Shown: one piece after another, positions 1-11,664 of the stretch
Position numbering within the stretch: the first letter of the stretch is position 1
Layout of the letters: every line of letters starts with the position of its first letter
NCBI GenBank assembly: GCA_030549495.1
Contig: JAUIRK010000926.1
Coordinates: 616,001-680,000 of the forward strand
From: Nectonema munidae
Taxonomy: Eukaryota; Nematomorpha; Nectonematoida; Nectonematidae
Reading direction: 5' to 3'
DNA: 64,000 bases
Notes under the pieces: generated by a model
Told to the model about the DNA's origin: nothing
Database searches by the model: none
What the model saw: only the letters and a program-made list of their open reading frames with translations
Translations under genes and position numbers: made by a program

Positions 1-678
1 AATTCTATTACGCTGTAACTAGATGAAATATCTTTTACAGGTTGAAGCATATAATTCAAGGAAGAGTATGAGATATTTTCTAACACACTAATATTTTCTG
101 GGAGCATTTGTTTTAATTGAAGCAGTAATTTAAACAAAAAATGAATCTGTTTTTCTTGAGTAGTATTAAGTAAGTTTTTAATTTCATTTTAATAATCATA
201 GAATTTCTAACCGTCTTTGAAAAAAATCTTAAAAAAACTGAAATCTAAAATTAAATAATCCAAGTTGGCATTCGTGGATGAGGCCCTCCTCTAGTGGAAT
301 GTTGGTTCTTAATTCTATTTTAGAAGTTTAAGAACCATGTTCAAAAAGAAGACTAAGATAAAAATTGAACGATGAGATTATTATTGAAACGCATAGTCGT
401 GGTTGTTGTAGACGTAGACGAAAACGACAGATCACGTGTAATAATAAATCGATTCATATCTCTCTCTCTCTCCATCCTTTACGCTTCCTGTTTTTGTGTC
501 GTGATCGTCTATATCAGTTCATTTGGAGTAAGGAGGAAAGAAACACATAGTCTCGCTCAGGCGCGTCTATCCTTATTGATTTTGTTCTTTGTATGATTTT
601 TTGCACTACTACTCATTATTATAATATTTTATATATAATTATGATGTGATGATGATGTTTTGTTTATTTATTGTATGC
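1..678. other. No gene seen; AT-rich with a CT-rich tract
   Basis: No convincing coding sequence. There is a short hairpin around 303-345 (TGGTTCTTAA against TTTAAGAACCA) and a CT-rich tract near 458-475. Two overlapping short open frames across 365-596 have low-complexity translations and no recognisable domain. Confidence 0.6.
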
Positions 679-720
679 ACTCGCACAAAGCCTACCAAAT
701 CACTTTTGCCAACTTGCCCC
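679..720 (+). repeat. Fragment of the ACTCGTACCAAA inverted-repeat element
   Basis: This 40-bp stretch reads like the inner left half of the element at 43884-44023. Both share ACTCG.AC.AA followed by ACCAAATCACT, then .CCAACT.GCC. Only one side survives here. Confidence 0.45.
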
Positions 721-749
721 ATTTATTTTTTAACTAGTTGTTTGACAGG

Positions 750-930
750 CTAGTAGGGGAGTGAGAAACGTTGGTTAGGTACACTGTTTCGATAACTCAA
801 GGTCTTGGCTTCGATCCAGCATCAAGCCTACTTTCTCATAGTTCGATACAAGCGGCGTAATTGTGCCTAAAGGGGCGAGTTGACTGTTGTAAATCTGCTC
901 ATTTTCCCTTCGATTACTTGTGGTCATTAG
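750..930 (+). repeat. tRNA-derived SINE, copy 1
   Basis: A polymerase III B box is visible as GGCTTCGATCC near 809-820, with an A-box-like segment around 770-785. The part after the B box, ending CATAGTTCGATACAAGCGG, recurs in the copy at 34785-34960, and the B-box surroundings recur in inverse orientation at 14436-14530. This gives one dispersed SINE family with diverged members. It is not an intact tRNA gene. Confidence 0.6.
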
Positions 931-984
931 TTAAAATCCTTTACTTATTTTTTGTTATAACTATAAAATCGATTCTTGGAAATT

Positions 985-2510
985 AAATCATAAAGAAGGT
1001 TTGAAATTTATGCTGTGTTTGAAAAAGATACGATGAACATAGTTCAGAAACAGATAGAATCGAAGATGATGAAATTGAAGAATTTTTTTTGATAGAAACT
1101 ATTATGATAAAAATTTTGAAGTTGAATATGATTTTTCTGAAAATGTTTGTGATTCGAATAGTTTGCTTTCTTTTGAAACAGAAAATAGTCCGTCTAAGAT
1201 GACGAAGATGTATACTTATCAATCAGAGAGAGAATTGATACAAGCAGAAAATATTTGCTAGAACGAGAAATATAGGAAAGAAAAACAATAAAACGATTCT
1301 ATTTCAATTATGTTTTCTTGTTACTCTTTTTATGAATCTATATTTTATACACGATACAAACGTACACAAACAGAAGGTAATAAAAAACATTTGTATATGA
1401 ATTTTTTTCCATTGATGAAATTTAAGTCTGTTCAGTTGTAATTATCAGAGCTGGGTTAGAGATAGGGACAATTTTACTTCTCTCTCTGAAATGTGGAATG
1501 ATTTAAATTTTTTGAGAACAATAAAGTTCGATAATTTCAGATGTAGAAAAGAAGGATTAAATCAAGACCGTTTGGCGGCAGTACGTGATGAATTTGCTTC
1601 TTTATTTTGATCCAAGTGAACCTTTGACTATAGACGAGCAACTTCTTGGATACCGAGGAAAAGTTCCTGGATTCCTTCAAAACCAAGAAAATATGGTTTA
1701 AAAATTTTAAGGGATAAGTGATGCTTCAACCGAATTTGCACTCAAAGGAAAAGTTTACACTGGAAAATTGGTAATATTGTTCATAAAGGGTTAACTAAAG
1801 ATGTTGTGATGGAGTTGACAGAACCTTTTTTTGGAACAAGAAGAGATATTGTAACAGACCATTTTTCACATCGCATGCGCTAGCAGTTTATTTCCGTGAA
1901 AAAAATGATCTCTTCTCGGAACTATGAGATCATACATGAAAGAAATACCTAAAATGATTAGAGCTAAGAAAAGGGAAGTTTTTCTTCCATTTTTCTTCAT
2001 GATCGTGAAAACAAAATAGTATTCGCTTCTAACAATCCGAAGAAAAATAAAAATGTTGTGTTGTTGAGTTCATCTCATAGTGGCGAAGAAGATGAAAAGC
2101 AAAGAAGGCCAGCGCTCATTTTGGATTATAATTATGGAAAAAAAGGTGTTGATCAATTAGATCAAAATTTAGAAGAATACACTTGTAAACGTAAAACAAC
2201 AAGATGGCCATTACATTTTTTCTTCAATATGCTTGACATTAGTGTCTAATGCTTATTTGTTGTCGAAAACGAATCAAAGATGCCAAAAATAGAAAGGAGT
2301 TTTTTTTATAAAAGAATTGGCAATTGAGTTTTTCGTTTATTTGGAGATGAATCTTGCGATGCTACTAAAACAGAAATAGTTGGAAGGTGTTTTAGTTGTA
2401 AAAAGTGTACTCGATCTGTCTGCGACAGCTGTCAGAATTTTATATGTGTTAGATAGAAAAATAGTCAAAAAACACAGTGTTTTTCTTGTTCTAATATACA
2501 TTGATTTTTA
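985..2510 (+). pseudogene. piggyBac-like transposase fossil
   Basis: This is a decayed piggyBac (DDE_Tnp_1_7) transposase, which cuts and pastes DNA at TTAA sites. An acidic N-terminal segment lies at about 1030-1260. A conserved core follows: DRLAAVRDEF near 1568, LTIDEQLLGYRGKVPG near 1625-1672, SDASTEFAL near 1710, KGLTKDVVMELTEPFFGT near 1787, IVTDHF near 1849 and YGKKGVDQLDQNLEEY near 2134-2181. The three catalytic aspartates expected in the family can be placed in SDAST, IVTDHF and GVDQLDQ. A cysteine-rich C-terminal zinc-binding end (CFSCKKCTRSVCDSC) lies near 2380-2450. Several stops and frame changes interrupt it, so it is inactive. I could not find matching terminal repeats at TTAA on either side. 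Confidence 0.85.
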
Positions 2511-2754
2511 TGGTTTAACAAATCTCTGTTAGTTTAAATAGTTTTTTTACATTTCCTATTCTTAGTCTGAAATAATTTTATAAAAAGGGATTAAACATCC
2601 AATATTTTGTATCTTATGAAGGAAGGAAGGAAAATCTATTGTTTAAACATAAATTTTAGATATGATAAGCAAAGTTTCATTTGAATCAAATATACATTAA
2701 AGGTCAGTGCCGCTTAAAAATGTATATTTAATTAAATAAGTGAGGATAGCAAGC

Positions 2755-2900
2755 ATTAAAATAATAAAAATATTATTTATTAATGAATTGTTACAAAATC
2801 TGACAAAAATACAACAAGCGCTACCAAATTGATCATCCTTATAAGGGTTGGAAAACCTTTTCATTTCTTCAGATACTAGTGTGCTCATAGTGTTGATTTG
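2755..2900 (-). repeat. Dispersed repeat, diverged minus-strand copy
   Basis: Read on the minus strand this contains AACCCTTATA, then ATTTGGTA.CGCTTG, then TATTTTT and TTTTGTAA, in the order found at 19625-19945 and 35085-35430. In the copy near 19.6 kb the repeat lies just beyond the 3' end of the EHGERFHQDI-family coding region, so it is probably that element's tail. Confidence 0.5.
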
Positions 2901-3218
2901 ACAAAAATTTATTTGTGAAGGATTTCGTTTATATAGCAAGTTTGATGTTATCTAAGAAGTAGCTGTGGCTTACGGGTTGAGAAGTAGGATAGTGCTGCCC
3001 ACCCACATCTCTAGACTCATTTCGATTTGCAGAAATGTTAATAGTAACCTGCATTCAACAAACGGGACCCAAAAAGGTCGAAACCGGTCATGGATTGGCT
3101 TGCCTTGTATCATAACGTTATTCAAACTGTTACTACTCGTATTCATCGTAATACATCATGTATCCTAATATTTTTGGACGACTATATTAAAAATTCGATA
3201 TTATTTACATATTTATAT
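2901..3218. other. No gene or element recognised
   Basis: Short open frames here have no recognisable domain and no splice-bounded exon was seen. Confidence 0.5.
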
Positions 3219-3568
3219 CAGTGGCGTACCAAGAGGGGGCTGAGTGGGAGGGCCGTCTGCCCCGGGCGCAGAATTTATTTGTATTAACGCGTTAATGCCC
3301 AATGTTGACTATAGTGGACTTTACAAAAATAAAATCATCTGCGTTTATCAAACTCTTTAATACAAATCTTCTGCTTTACATTAGATATCGTCTGATTATT
3401 CTGGTCGTAAACGGGTTAATATATCATCAATAAAAATTTAATCGATATATTTTAGACTTAAATATTAATAAATTAGTTTGCTACACTTTTTATTCCAATT
3501 TTCAATGTCTATATGGGCAACAAAATTAGCATCCGCCCCGAGCGGCATTAAATATAGGTACGCCACTG
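3219..3568. mobile_element. Short element with CAGTGGCGTACC ends, carrying a nested TTAA element
   Basis: The left end CAGTGGCGTACC (3219-3230) is the inverse of the right end GGTACGCCACTG (3557-3568). The CAGTGG start and GC-rich subterminal zones match non-autonomous hAT-type elements. No clean 8-bp target duplication is visible. Its AT-rich interior holds a second element at 3284-3419, so removing that leaves an original length of about 210 bp. Confidence 0.65.
3284..3419. mobile_element. TTAA short element, family A, nested copy
   Basis: It is bounded by TTAA on both sides. The interior runs GCCCAATGTTGACTATAG, then CATCTGCGTTTAT, ACAAATCTTCTGCTTTACAT, ATATCGTCTGATTATTCTGG and TCGTAAACGGG. 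The same words in the same order occur at 16255-16393, 41162-41297, 45613-45715, 45835-45961 and 48117-48184. Confidence 0.75.
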
Positions 3569-3628
3569 TAGGGAATGATATCATATGGGTCCTATATATG
3601 GGACTATTCGCATATCTGGGTTGAGTAG

Positions 3629-3770
3629 TTAACCCTACTTTCAGGCATTCGTTTTCTAAAATTAGCCGCCAGCTTTTCTTTTCAATGAGTTTTTATATCA
3701 CTCAAATCAGGCTATTTTATTTTATGGGACAGGGGTGTCTCATTGTGCCTGAAATGATAAACGAGTAACC
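3629..3770. mobile_element. TTAA short element, family C
   Basis: It starts TTAACCCTACTTTCAGGCATT. The first 100 bases, including TCAATGAGTTTTTATAT, and the later GGGACAGGGGTGTC segment align with 33721-33816. An internal inverted pair TTTCAGGCA / TGCCTGAAA is present. The right boundary is uncertain. Confidence 0.45.
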
Positions 3771-3786
3771 CAAGAAATAAAGATCG

Positions 3787-4133
3787 TGCGCTTTAACTGT
3801 ATAAAATTGCATTGAAAAAGGTAGCAGTCAATTAGTCTACAAAATTCTAGTCATCATTAGTAAACTGTTTATTTTAGAATCGCGAAATATTCTACGCCTG
3901 TATGTTCAAATAGTTAGAAGGAAGATTGGTTTCACTTACAGATAGCTAAAATAAATTTAAGAAATATATCATGAAAAAAGGTTACACTTAAAGGTGAAAA
4001 TAAACTATTCAAAGAACAGTGTACAAAGAAAGGAAAATCGTCTGGTATATTATATTGCATTGAAAAAGAAATCAGGCGATTAGACTTAAAAAAATTTAGT
4101 ACTCAAAGGGTGAAATAGATTTTCATTAAAAAA
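3787..4133. repeat. Two family D short-element fragments
   Basis: Around 3805-3860 and again around 4036-4125 the words ATTGCATTGAAAAAG, then a short AG-rich bridge, then CAATTAG or CGATTAG, appear in order. The same arrangement is seen more completely at 59297-59418 and 61181-61260. Both copies here lack clear ends. Confidence 0.4.
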
Positions 4134-4832
4134 GGTGAGCAATTTCGAGTTGAAAAAGAAGAAAAAAGATCATTTGAAAAATAAAACACTTTTAACATTA
4201 GAAATAATTCTGTAATCATTTAGAAAATAAAATATTCCTTAAACCTTTTATAAAAAAGAAAAAAATTCATTACAAAAACATTACATGACAAATGGCATGG
4301 ACTTTTGAGAAAGTTATTAACTAACAGGCAAGCTTAAAAGTGTTTGAACGGCTTCGTGGTTATGATATAGCTAATGCAATTAACAAGCTTCATACAAAAT
4401 TCTAACAAAAAATCATTCACTCATTTGAGACGACACAAAAGGACAGTGTGAATTAGGCTGCCTGTCGTGTATATATAGTATTTATAATCGTGATTTTGAG
4501 AAAAAATTAAATATTATCGAATTCATAAATCAAATGGATGTTTGTGTTGAAAATAACGTACAAGGCAAAAAAGAAGAAGAAGAAGAAGCTAGCCAAAGTC
4601 TAGTCTAATTGATTAACGCGAATGAATACGAGTGAAAGAAAAGACTTTTGCTTTTGCATATCATTAGTGTTTGCAAAAAGAAATGGAACTGGCGAAAGAA
4701 TTATTATGCGTGAATGTGAAATGAGTCTCAAAACAGGAAATAATTATGATCTATTTGGAAGAATTGACTTTTAGTCAAGATTAGGCTTAAATCGGCTGTG
4801 CGGATTTGAAACCAAAACCCTTTAGACAACAA
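4134..4832. other. No gene seen; short GAA microsatellite
   Basis: AT-rich sequence with one (GAA) run near 4570-4590. No coding pattern recognised. Confidence 0.5.
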
Positions 4833-4992
4833 GGGTGCGTTCACATATGATGTCAACCAAGTTTTGGTCATTTGTCGACTCCCCTCCCCTTGTCAACTTT
4901 TTACTGTATCTTCTCTTATTAGATATTACCTATTGTCACCTTTTGACCTCGCTTTTGACCCCGGGTTTTCGTTAGCATTTGTGAACGGTACC
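4833..4992. mobile_element. 160-bp element with GG..C.GTTCACA inverted ends
   Basis: The left end GGGTGCGTTCACATATGATG is mirrored by the right end TAGCATTTGTGAACGGTACC. Between them are GC-richer segments with repeated TTTTGACC/TTTGGTCA words. Superfamily uncertain because no target duplication could be fixed. Confidence 0.5.
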
Positions 4993-5337
4993 TAAGCAAG
5001 GAAATATAGTTCAGTCGAATATGGTGCACCTTGACAATGATTAGAATGATTTTTAGACTACACATTAAAAATAGGCAAACACTCTGTCACGCATACATAG
5101 GCCAGGATACAGCACTTAAAAATGAATGCAATTAAACATCAAAAATAACTTTTTTATATAACTTTTTTTTATAATTTTCAAAATTTATTATAAAAGAATT
5201 TTTATCAAATGAACACACCATCATTATTACCCGACATTATACTTGCATTGTAATCTCTCAATCCCACCACAACTGGACTGATTTTATCAAGTCAAATTAC
5301 CTTGTTTGTATTTCTGATTGCACCAACCTTATAGTTC
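4993..5337. other. No gene or element recognised
   Basis: Plain AT-rich sequence. Confidence 0.5.
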
Positions 5338-7331
5338 AGTGGTTTTCAAACTGGAGTCTAAGGAGCCGCGAAGAAATTCCATTGGGACAGACAAGGGGAC
5401 AGTGAGTGAATCGTTTGGGGCAAAATATTGCACCCATTTTGGGTCATTTGCGATTTTTGCCAATTAGTCATATTTAAAAAGAACAAATAAGTTCATCTTT
5501 GAATTGAGTACTATTCATCTTTTATTGCTTTTCAGGCCTAATTTGTAAATGTACATTTTCCTTAATGGCTAAAAAATGAAATAAGATTACTCACACTTGA
5601 AATTGGGTTTTACTAGATTAACGTCTCGTGGGGAAGATATAGATAAATGTCTTTTGTGTTCTGAAGTGTTAGCCTCCACTTTTCTAAAGCCGGTTAAGTG
5701 AAGCTTGCGCTGGTAGTGAAGCACTCGAGTTGGGTAAACTAAACTATTGGCTGAACGATTGCACAAATTCATGTTTGATAAATAACAAAGGAATGTTTTT
5801 CCAAAATATAAGTATCGTTTGAAAAGTTTCAAAAAATATCTGTTGTCAAAAAGTCCTACAACATAGGAGAACAGTTGATATTATTTTGCTGAAAGTTCTG
5901 AAGTTGTAAACTTGAAACACATCTTCCTGTTAAACGATACCGTTAGAAGGCTAATAGGAGAGATGTCTGATGACATGTCAGGCGTGGTTTTATTGATTCG
6001 AAATTGAATTTTCAACTTTTTTTCTCAGATTGATGAAAAGATGAATGCTGCAAACTTATTTCAGTCTTGCTACGTACAATATGTATATGATAAGAACCTA
6101 GGAAACAAATTTTTATTTTCCGAAACTCAGCAGTAAAAAAACTGCAAGAGAAATATTAGACAAGTGATAAATTTTTTACATCATGTTTTAAATCGGAATC
6201 TGGCTAAGCAAAAAATCCAGATCTAATTGCTACCTAGTGCACCGAGCCATAAAACCATACCTGATAAGTTGAAAAATGTTCTCAATGAAATCATTAAAAC
6301 AGTGTATTTCATTAAGCAAATGCCTTCAAGTCTTGTTTGTTTTCAGATAAATGCATTGAAAATAATTTTGAAAAACTTTTGCTGTACTCAAACGTGAGGT
6401 GGCTTTCCAAAAGAAAATTTTCAAAGCAATACTATGGAAAGAAAATCGAGTAATTTCTGCAAAGCAAACTAGACATGCATGAAGAAGTTTCTGTTGTCCG
6501 TTTTCGTATATTTCTATCATTTTTGGTGAACATATTTGAATATATGAACTCCTTTAACCTTGCACTACAAGGAAAAGATATCACAGTACTCCATTGTAAT
6601 AAAAAATTGTCAGTTTTTGAAATAAAGCTGGAATAATTGCATTCTTTGACAAGAAAAATTTTGCTCGATTTTCGAACATATTTTTTAATGAAAATAAAAT
6701 TTTCATTATAGAGCTGTCCTGGGGGTCAGAAAATACCGTGTAGAATATCCTAGCCAGGAAATTTGTCTTCATTTCACTTATCTACAAAAATTGAAAAATA
6801 CTATAAATTTATCAAAAACCCGTTTATAATCTTGATTAGAAATCTACACCTCAGAAGACTTCTTAATTCAAAAACAGTTTATGATTTGATTAATAATTGA
6901 GGAGGTGCAAAACATGTTTTTGTGAAATATCTCATTGCGATTTTTCGATTGAAATGGGAGAATCCTATGCTAATGTTGTAAAGATTGTTCTGAAAACTGA
7001 ATCGATTTGCTACTACATATGAGTGTGAGCAAGCCTTTTCCACACTACTTGCCATTGAAACCATCCAAAACAGATTGGAAATGAGTAATGATATGAGAGA
7101 TGCATTGGCCAAAAAAGCCAAATTTAGACAAACTAGTTTAAACAAAGCAGATGCATCCATCCCATTGAGATTGATTGGAGTGTTCAGATAATTTTTGAAT
7201 AAACAAGTGTGTATATTTTTACTACAGTAGTTTATGTTGATTAATTTTTTTTAAATGAGACCCGGATCTATTAAAAAATTATAGTTAGAGTACTACGCCG
7301 AAAATTTTTAGAAAGTTTGTGAGAATCGCCT
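5338..7331 (+). pseudogene. hAT transposase fossil, ZBED5/SCAND3 type
   Basis: This is the remains of a hAT DNA transposon whose transposase belongs to the branch domesticated in vertebrates as ZBED5 and SCAND3. In order, the plus strand shows a BED-type zinc finger region (GEDIDKCLLCSEVLASTFLKP, 5629-5690), LLNDTVRRLIGEMSDDMSG near 5930-5990, SNVRWLSKRK near 6390, FNLALQGKDITVLHCNKKL near 6553-6610, and a C-terminal dimerisation segment (CEQAFSTLLA.ETIQNRLEM, then MRDALAKKAKFRQ) at 7020-7140. Reading needs frame changes and passes stops, so it is dead. The left end CAGTGGTTTTCAAACT (5338) and AAAGTTTGTGAGAATCGCC (about 7311-7329) look like its decayed terminal repeats. A C homopolymer follows at about 7332-7347. 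Confidence 0.8.
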
Positions 7332-9057
7332 TCCCCCCCCCCCCCCCTATCATCCCAGATGTGCGCCCCTAAAGAAAATCTGTAATATGGTCTTTTAACA
7401 TATTTTATATGTATAATATAGGATTTTTTTTTTAGAAAAATTTTTTACCTACACAAAATTTAACATGCAAATATTTCACATTATTGCTCTATGAATAAAA
7501 TGCAAAACACAAAATCAGCGGTATAGCCTAATATTCTTAAAAGAAAGATAAGCTAAATGATAAAACTACATAAAAGATATACCATAAAACATTTTATACT
7601 AACCGTAGAACGTGTAGACGAGTCAATTCACTCATTTTATTATTTTTAAAATCAGTAGAAAACAAATACATTATTTTAAGAAGTTTAAATTAACTTACTT
7701 TAAAAATTTTATAATAAAAAAGATATAATTGAAACTAAAATTGAAAAAATAAGATTTATTTTGGCAGAAATAATCGTATTATAAGGACGTCCGAACAGGT
7801 CAATTGTCCCATAATCCATCATAATTAAAAAAAGTGAAAAGAGTAAAAAAAGTTTACCTGCTTATATAAATGCATATTTGAAAATACGATTGCTTTGTAT
7901 ATAAAGACTCAAACAAAATTGACAAGAATAAGTCCCACAAATAAAAGTATCGCAATAAAAATTTAAATTTGTGACTATCAAAATAAATTTTTTAAAGGGT
8001 TAGGGTTAAGTAAGCACTCAAAACGACGACTCAAAGTAGGGTAAGCACATTTTGATGGATGCAAAGCAATAAATAAACTAAAACTAAACTAGAACTTCTC
8101 TACAAAATAAATATTGAAGAGTTCTAAACGGATAAAGAACATTTTTCAACTAATTTAAATGTTTTTAGCTAAAATTTTATGAAATCTTAGATATAAAATA
8201 CAAACACCAGCAACTAAATATTTTGGATACATAACCTCTTGAACTCCTTCAAAACTAAAAGGTAATATTTTGCAAAGTATTTAGCTACTGTTGCTAATTT
8301 TTTCAAATGTAATACATTTAATAGAAAAATAAATACTCAGATCAATTGATTTGGATTAGTTAATAAATTTTTTAGACGTTATAGGGGTTAATTTTTTTCA
8401 CAATAATACAAAATAATATTCAAAATTAAAGAATACACTTGAATTAAATTTATCAAAAAGGGGAAAGGTGATTTCATCTTTCCGGTGATATCGTTCTTCG
8501 ATGATGTCGTGTCATTTATTTTTAGAGGGAGGTTGACTTATATAATCAATTTTTTAATATAGTATAATAAAAAAGAAAAAGATTCAAATTAAGTATTTAT
8601 TTTACAATAAAAAAATATCATAATAACATAATAAAATTTGAATATTTGCATGATAAATTCAAAATTAAATTAAAACTACATCAACTACTAAGGACAAATA
8701 GCACACACAAGGACGACATCACCAGGACGAGATCACTCAAGTACGAAATCAATTGTATTCATAAAAATAAAATTAGTAAGCATAGTGAGAAAATATTTAA
8801 AAACATAAAAACTAAGAAAAATTTTTATTCCTAATAATAAAATAAAAAACTTACTATAAATTTAAACTAAAATTAAATTTAGCGACATGATAATAAATTT
8901 GGAACAAAAAAAGATTTTTAAGTTTATAATTATCCAAAACTTGAATCTTCAAATATCAACGAAAATAAATAATCTATGTAAATTATAAGTTTAAGTATTA
9001 AATATAACTATTATTAAAAATACATTACACCCTAAAAAACATATACAATTATCTAAA
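7332..9057. other. No gene seen; very AT-rich
   Basis: After a poly-C run the sequence is strongly AT-rich. A short TTAGGGTTAAG stretch near 8003 is isolated and not a telomere array. Short frames such as 8646-8834 are lysine/asparagine-rich and look random. Confidence 0.6.
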
Positions 9058-9964
9058 CCGTGTTTTTCGATCTATTACGTAGTTGTTGCATTCGATTACG
9101 TAGTTGTTGCATTTGATTATGTCGTTAATGCATTTAATTACGTCTGATGCATTTAATTACGTCGTTGTTGAATTAGAGCATGTTGTTTTTTTATTTTAAT
9201 CGTCTGCATTTTCAATTCATAATATTTTGATAATATTCTACTTTTTATTTTTCCTCTGTTTCACAAGTTTCAATTCTTGATTTTTTTAATCGCCTATTTC
9301 TTTTTATACTTAGTGTAAACTATCAAATTTTGAACTTTTACCTCATTTCTGAACGTGATATTCAGAACTAAAGTACAGCAATTATAAGAAAATTATTAAT
9401 ACATGTATTAAGAACACGTGTAATCTTTCATTGAATGGCACCGAGAATACAACCAATGTAAGAATTCTTAGATTATCGTGAACAAAATTTGCCACAATTG
9501 TAAAAAAGTTTTATGCTACAGGACAGGTAGAGGCATCCAAAAAAAAAGGAAATTACCGTGGAAAATAATATTATTGAAAAATTCTTGTTTTTGATAGTTT
9601 TCATATTCTGTATTTACCTCCTTATTGTGCTTTTTTAAAAACCCCATTGAAAATACTTTCAGTAAATTGAAAAAAAATTGTTGTGATACATGGTGCACGA
9701 GTGAACAGCAGCTGAAATAATGCATATGCGATGCGTTTAATCAAATTACTTGTAATGGTTTTTTATCAAAATATGCTCCGTTATTTAAATATGTCATGTA
9801 ATCGTGAAATTATTAAATGTTGAAAATAAAATTTCTTGAACTTATTATAATTTTTGGATTATAGTTAAAATTGAAAAGTGTTAAAGTTCTAGTACACCGA
9901 CGTAATTGAATGGAATAATGACATAATCGAATTCAACAACGCCATAATAGATCGAAAAACACTG
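9058..9964. mobile_element. 0.9-kb element with long inverted repeats built from short tandem units
   Basis: The left end CCGTGTTTTTCGATCTATTA runs into tandem units of about 27 bp (GTAGTTGTTGCATTCGATTA and variants) to about 9175. The right end (about 9896-9964) is the inverse: GACGTAATTGAATGG, CATAATCGAATTCAACAACG, CCATAATAGATCGAAAAACA. The repeats extend over at least 65 bp. TATCTAAA on the left and TATCTATA close to the right end could be a shifted 8-bp target duplication. No transposase is seen inside, so the element is non-autonomous. Confidence 0.65.
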
Positions 9965-10059
9965 TAATATCTATAAAGAAATAATTAATAATTGCTTATA
10001 AATAGCTAATTTGATTAAAGATATCAGACGAGGCAAGCCGATCCAAGAAAATTACATTG

Positions 10060-10475
10060 GGCTTTCTTCAGTTGGATACAGGTTATTATTCACATTTCTG
10101 TGTATCCAACTGAGCCTCAGAAAAGTGGGTCGACAGCACTATCCAAAGCATTAACCGTTAAGCCAAAACTCCATAGATAATAATATCACATTTAAAGATA
10201 GTATGTACTTTATTAATGAAAAGAGATAATATAATATACTCGCATTAGAAATGTAGTATATTATATATGCTATGGATGATTACAAAAACTTGGCAAATTT
10301 GATTAACATTATCCCATAAGGCAAACAAATACAAGATCTATTTCGACATTCATCATTTCGGTTGAGGTAGCCATTCACATTTTATGAATCGAGATAAGCC
10401 ACAGGGATGAATAGGGACAGCACTATTTAACGCTTTAACCGTTAAGTCACTCCCTATGATAACATAAATTTTATA
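10060..10475 (-). repeat. Two tRNA-like SINE copies, minus strand
   Basis: On the minus strand both 10110-10180 and 10395-10475 contain an A-box-like TGGCTTAACGGTTAATGC / TGACTTAACGGTTAAAGC followed by ATAGTGCTGTC. A B-box-like CTCGATTC is visible only in the right copy. An inverted pair TTGGATACA / TGTATCCAA lies at 10072-10117. Internal promoters are degraded. Confidence 0.45.
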
Positions 10476-11575
10476 CATGAGGGGAGATGATTTAAAACAC
10501 ACGCATATGACATGTTGGATATGATAAAAAAAAACATAATAAATAGAAATTGTAAAATCTGACTCCATTTCAGCAGTTGTAAAATGAAATTTGAAAATCC
10601 CTACCTTCAGAAGATAATATAAATTAAAACAGACTTTCTACAATTTTTATTCATCATTATTATAAACTCAAAATATATTGCATCTTTATTTTTATACATC
10701 AGTTTTCAAGTTTGATTTATAAATTAATAATATATAAATCTAAAGATGCTTCCCTTAAATTTATATGATTTCATCAAATTAAAATAATTTATAACTAGAC
10801 AATAATTATATCAAAAATCTTGCTAATATTTATTTTTGCTCCAAACTTTGATGGCTATAATTTTTCTTTTATTATAACTAAATTGCGTAAATATATTTAT
10901 TTCAAATGAAATATTTATATAATAAAATACTAAAATTTATAATTTTGTGAGATACTCTTACAGATTAGCTAAATTTTTGAAATTATGTTTTTCCAGTTGC
11001 TATATTATCTTGTTATCGAATATATTTATCACAATTTATAAATAATTAATTAAGAAAAAATTTATACCAATGTAAGCTAATAGATTGTCAAAGGAGTTTA
11101 AAATTTTGGAAGCGATAATTTAAGTCTTTTATTGTATTGTGAAATAGCTTTTTTATATACTAGAAATGGCATGATATTTACAATGCTTCCAAGCAAAAAG
11201 ATTGCTTATTTATAAATAAGGTTCAAATAATAGCATCTTTTCTATTCATTATACTACCCGGTCCTAAAATTTTTACAAGAGTTCAATATTTTGGTAAAAA
11301 CATGTTCCCTATCTAATCAACGAACTGACAAATTTTATAAGTACCTAAAAAACTAACTAAAATTGAAAATCATTTTTTACAATTTTTTTTTATAAAATGT
11401 TTAATTCCCAAAAATAACCTTTTTATATATTTATGATAAAAGTTTATTTGGTAATGTTGGGATACCCTAAAGAAGAATATAAGCTGAAATACCCTAATAA
11501 GCTAGTTATTGTCTCTCTTCGATTTCCAGATTCAAAAAATTCTTAGATACAGAGTAATTAAATTATGATAAGTTT
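10476..11575. other. No gene seen
   Basis: AT-rich sequence with no recognisable coding segment or repeat boundary. Confidence 0.55.
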
Positions 11576-11664
11576 TAATACGATTTTGTATCTACGCAGA
11601 GGTTTAATAGTATATATCAGTGTTTTCTTTATGTAAACCTCTGCGTAGACACAGAATCGTATTA
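11576..11664. repeat. Near-perfect 31-bp-arm hairpin (pre-miRNA-like or tiny foldback element)
   Basis: Arms at 11576-11606 and 11634-11664 are complementary over 31 bp with two differences; the shared core is CTACGCAGAGGTTTA. The loop is 27 bases. Flanking T and A runs extend the pairing a little. One of the two differences would be a G-U pair in RNA. The size fits an animal pre-miRNA, but a minimal foldback transposon would look the same. Confidence 0.5.

Noticed and set aside
365-596. Two overlapping short open frames near the left edge
   Set aside because: Low-complexity Arg/Val/Ile-rich translations with a CT repeat; no exon boundaries.
7998-8014. GGGTTAGGGTTAAG as telomere-like repeat
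   Set aside because: Two units only, and not the TTAGG array expected for most arthropods.
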